Assembly: GCA_963776735.1 (NCBI GenBank)
Contig: CAVZNV010000018.1
Location: 1-64,000 of the forward strand
DNA: 64,000 bases
Source of the DNA: PALSA-612 sp963776735
GTDB taxonomy: Bacteria > Actinomycetota > Thermoleophilia > Gaiellales > Gaiellaceae
Direction of reading: 5' to 3'
In this document: positions 63,045 to 64,000 of the stretch, in pieces
Layout of the letters: each line of letters starts with the position of its first letter
How positions within the stretch are numbered: the first letter of the stretch is position 1
Notes under the pieces: generated by a model
Databases searched by the model: none
The model's input: the letters and a program-made list of their open reading frames with translations, nothing else
What the model was told of the DNA's origin: nothing
Position numbers and translations under genes: made by a program

Positions 63045-64000
63045 ACGCGCCCAGGCACCGGGGCCTTCGCGCTCGGTCCCGGGGCTTTCGCCCGTGGCAC
63101 GTCGTCGGCCCGCTGACGGTCGTCCTCGTCTCGCTCGCCCTCCTGTCGGCCTTCATGAGCCGGCAGACGGACAAGCCCGTCCTCTGGGGCTTCGTCACCA
63201 CCTTCGCAGGAATCGCCTTCGTCGCCGCCGGCCTCGTCGCCTGGTGGCGGCGGCCCGGCAACGGCATGGGGCCGCTGCTCGTTCTCGGCGGCATCGCCTG
63301 GCTCTTCTTCGCGCCGCTCTGGACCGCGAACGACTCGCTCCTCTACACGAGCGGCGAGGCGTTCGGGAGCCTGCCGATCGCGATCCTGCTCCTGATCGTG
63401 GCGCTCTACCCGAACGGCCGCCCGACGACGCGGCTCGAGCGCTGGTTCGTGATCGTCGTCTTCCCGGTCGCGATCCTCTCCGGCCTCCTGCCGACGTTCT
63501 TCCAGGGCTCGTTCAGCTTCGGCTGCAAGAGCTGCCCGGACAACCGCTTCCTCGTCTCCGACTCGCCGCACGTCTACGACGCGCTCCAGGCGCTCTTCGG
63601 GATCGTCGGGATCGTCTTCTTCCTCGGCGTGGTCGTCGTCGCCGTCCGCCGCTGGCGCGCCGCGACGCCGGCGATGCGCCGCGTGCTCAAGCCCGTCTAC
63701 CTGACCGGCGGCGTTTCCGTCGCCGCGATCGGAATCGGGTTCGGCGTCGGCTTCGGCTCCGACACGGCGGGCGGCGTCCTCTGGGTGGTCGCGCTCGTCG
63801 GCGTGATCGCGCTGCCGTTCGCGCTCCTCGCCGGCCTCCTGCAGACGAGCCTGTTGCTCGGCCTTCGGCGACTGCTCGACTATGCGGACGACCCGGGCTC
63901 GGAAGGAGCGCAGGACGCGATCAGCCGCGCGCTCGGCGATCCGACCGCGCGTCTCGGTCTCGCCGTCGAGCAGGGGTACGTGGACGTGCACGGCAACCCG
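63041..64000 (+). CDS. Membrane sensor protein, probable histidine kinase (3' end outside window)
   Basis: First 320 codons only. About 7-8 transmembrane helices (residues about 18-275), then a cytoplasmic linker LLGLRRLLDYADDPGSEGAQDAISRALGDPTARLGLAVEQG that resembles the region before NarL-type kinase domains. The kinase domain itself lies beyond the window. Coupled to the receiver gene by a 4-bp overlap. Confidence 0.7.
   Translation, partial: MNAPRHRGLRARSRGFRPWHVVGPLTVVLVSLALLSAFMSRQTDKPVLWGFVTTFAGIAFVAAGLVAWWRRPGNGMGPLLVLGGIAWLFFAPLWTANDSLLYTSGEAFGSLPIAILLLIVALYPNGRPTTRLERWFVIVVFPVAILSGLLPTFFQGSFSFGCKSCPDNRFLVSDSPHVYDALQALFGIVGIVFFLGVVVVAVRRWRAATPAMRRVLKPVYLTGGVSVAAIGIGFGVGFGSDTAGGVLWVVALVGVIALPFALLAGLLQTSLLLGLRRLLDYADDPGSEGAQDAISRALGDPTARLGLAVEQGYVDVHGNP

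Overview
The window is high-GC DNA from an actinobacterium. The gene families, GTG starts, frequent 4-nt gene overlaps, TAGACT-like -10 elements close to start codons and Streptomyces-type PHO boxes would suit a deep-branching class such as Thermoleophilia, but the class is inference only. No rRNA, tRNA or CRISPR array was recognised.

Left arm (1-23.7 kb), chromosomal housekeeping: pstA (cut by the window edge), pstS and a divergent phoR/phoP pair with 11-bp PHO-box repeats in two promoters; a secreted cupredoxin; nrtR divergent from nadB-nadC-nadA over a palindromic operator; a tandem-ATPase ABC exporter with a giant FtsX-like permease; a CGNR regulator; a CaiB-type CoA transferase; a DUF255 protein; a FrnE/DsbA-like oxidoreductase whose active-site Cys codon is UGA; queF; lysA; and leuS behind a probable attenuator.

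Centre (23.7-48.3 kb): the DNA-uptake operon comEA-comEC-holA is interrupted twice. Element 1 (about 13.9 kb, tyrosine integrase) sits in the helix-hairpin-helix coding sequence of comEA between two 11-bp direct repeats. Element 2 (about 8.6 kb, large serine recombinase) sits in the most conserved membrane motif of comEC at a CTC core. In both cases the flanking gene halves join in frame if the element is removed. Element 1 carries replication genes (Rep-O-like protein, primase-helicase), ArdC, a second serine recombinase, ImmA/IrrE, FHA and membrane-protein cargo, and a tail-fibre-like gene. Element 2 carries a major capsid protein, HNH nuclease and large terminase but no portal, tail or replicase, so it resembles the small phiRv1-like satellites of actinobacteria. 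The two elements share a family of very small proteins. The main biological point is that both core DNA-uptake genes are held off by separately excisable phage-like elements.

Right arm (48.3-64 kb), housekeeping: holA, rpsT, murJ, lepA, hemW, hrcA, dnaJ (with a frameshift), prmA, mtaB, a HIT protein, a YqeY protein, phoH, ybeY, a diacylglycerol kinase-PAP2 fusion, era, then a receiver-only response regulator and the start of a membrane histidine kinase that runs off the window.
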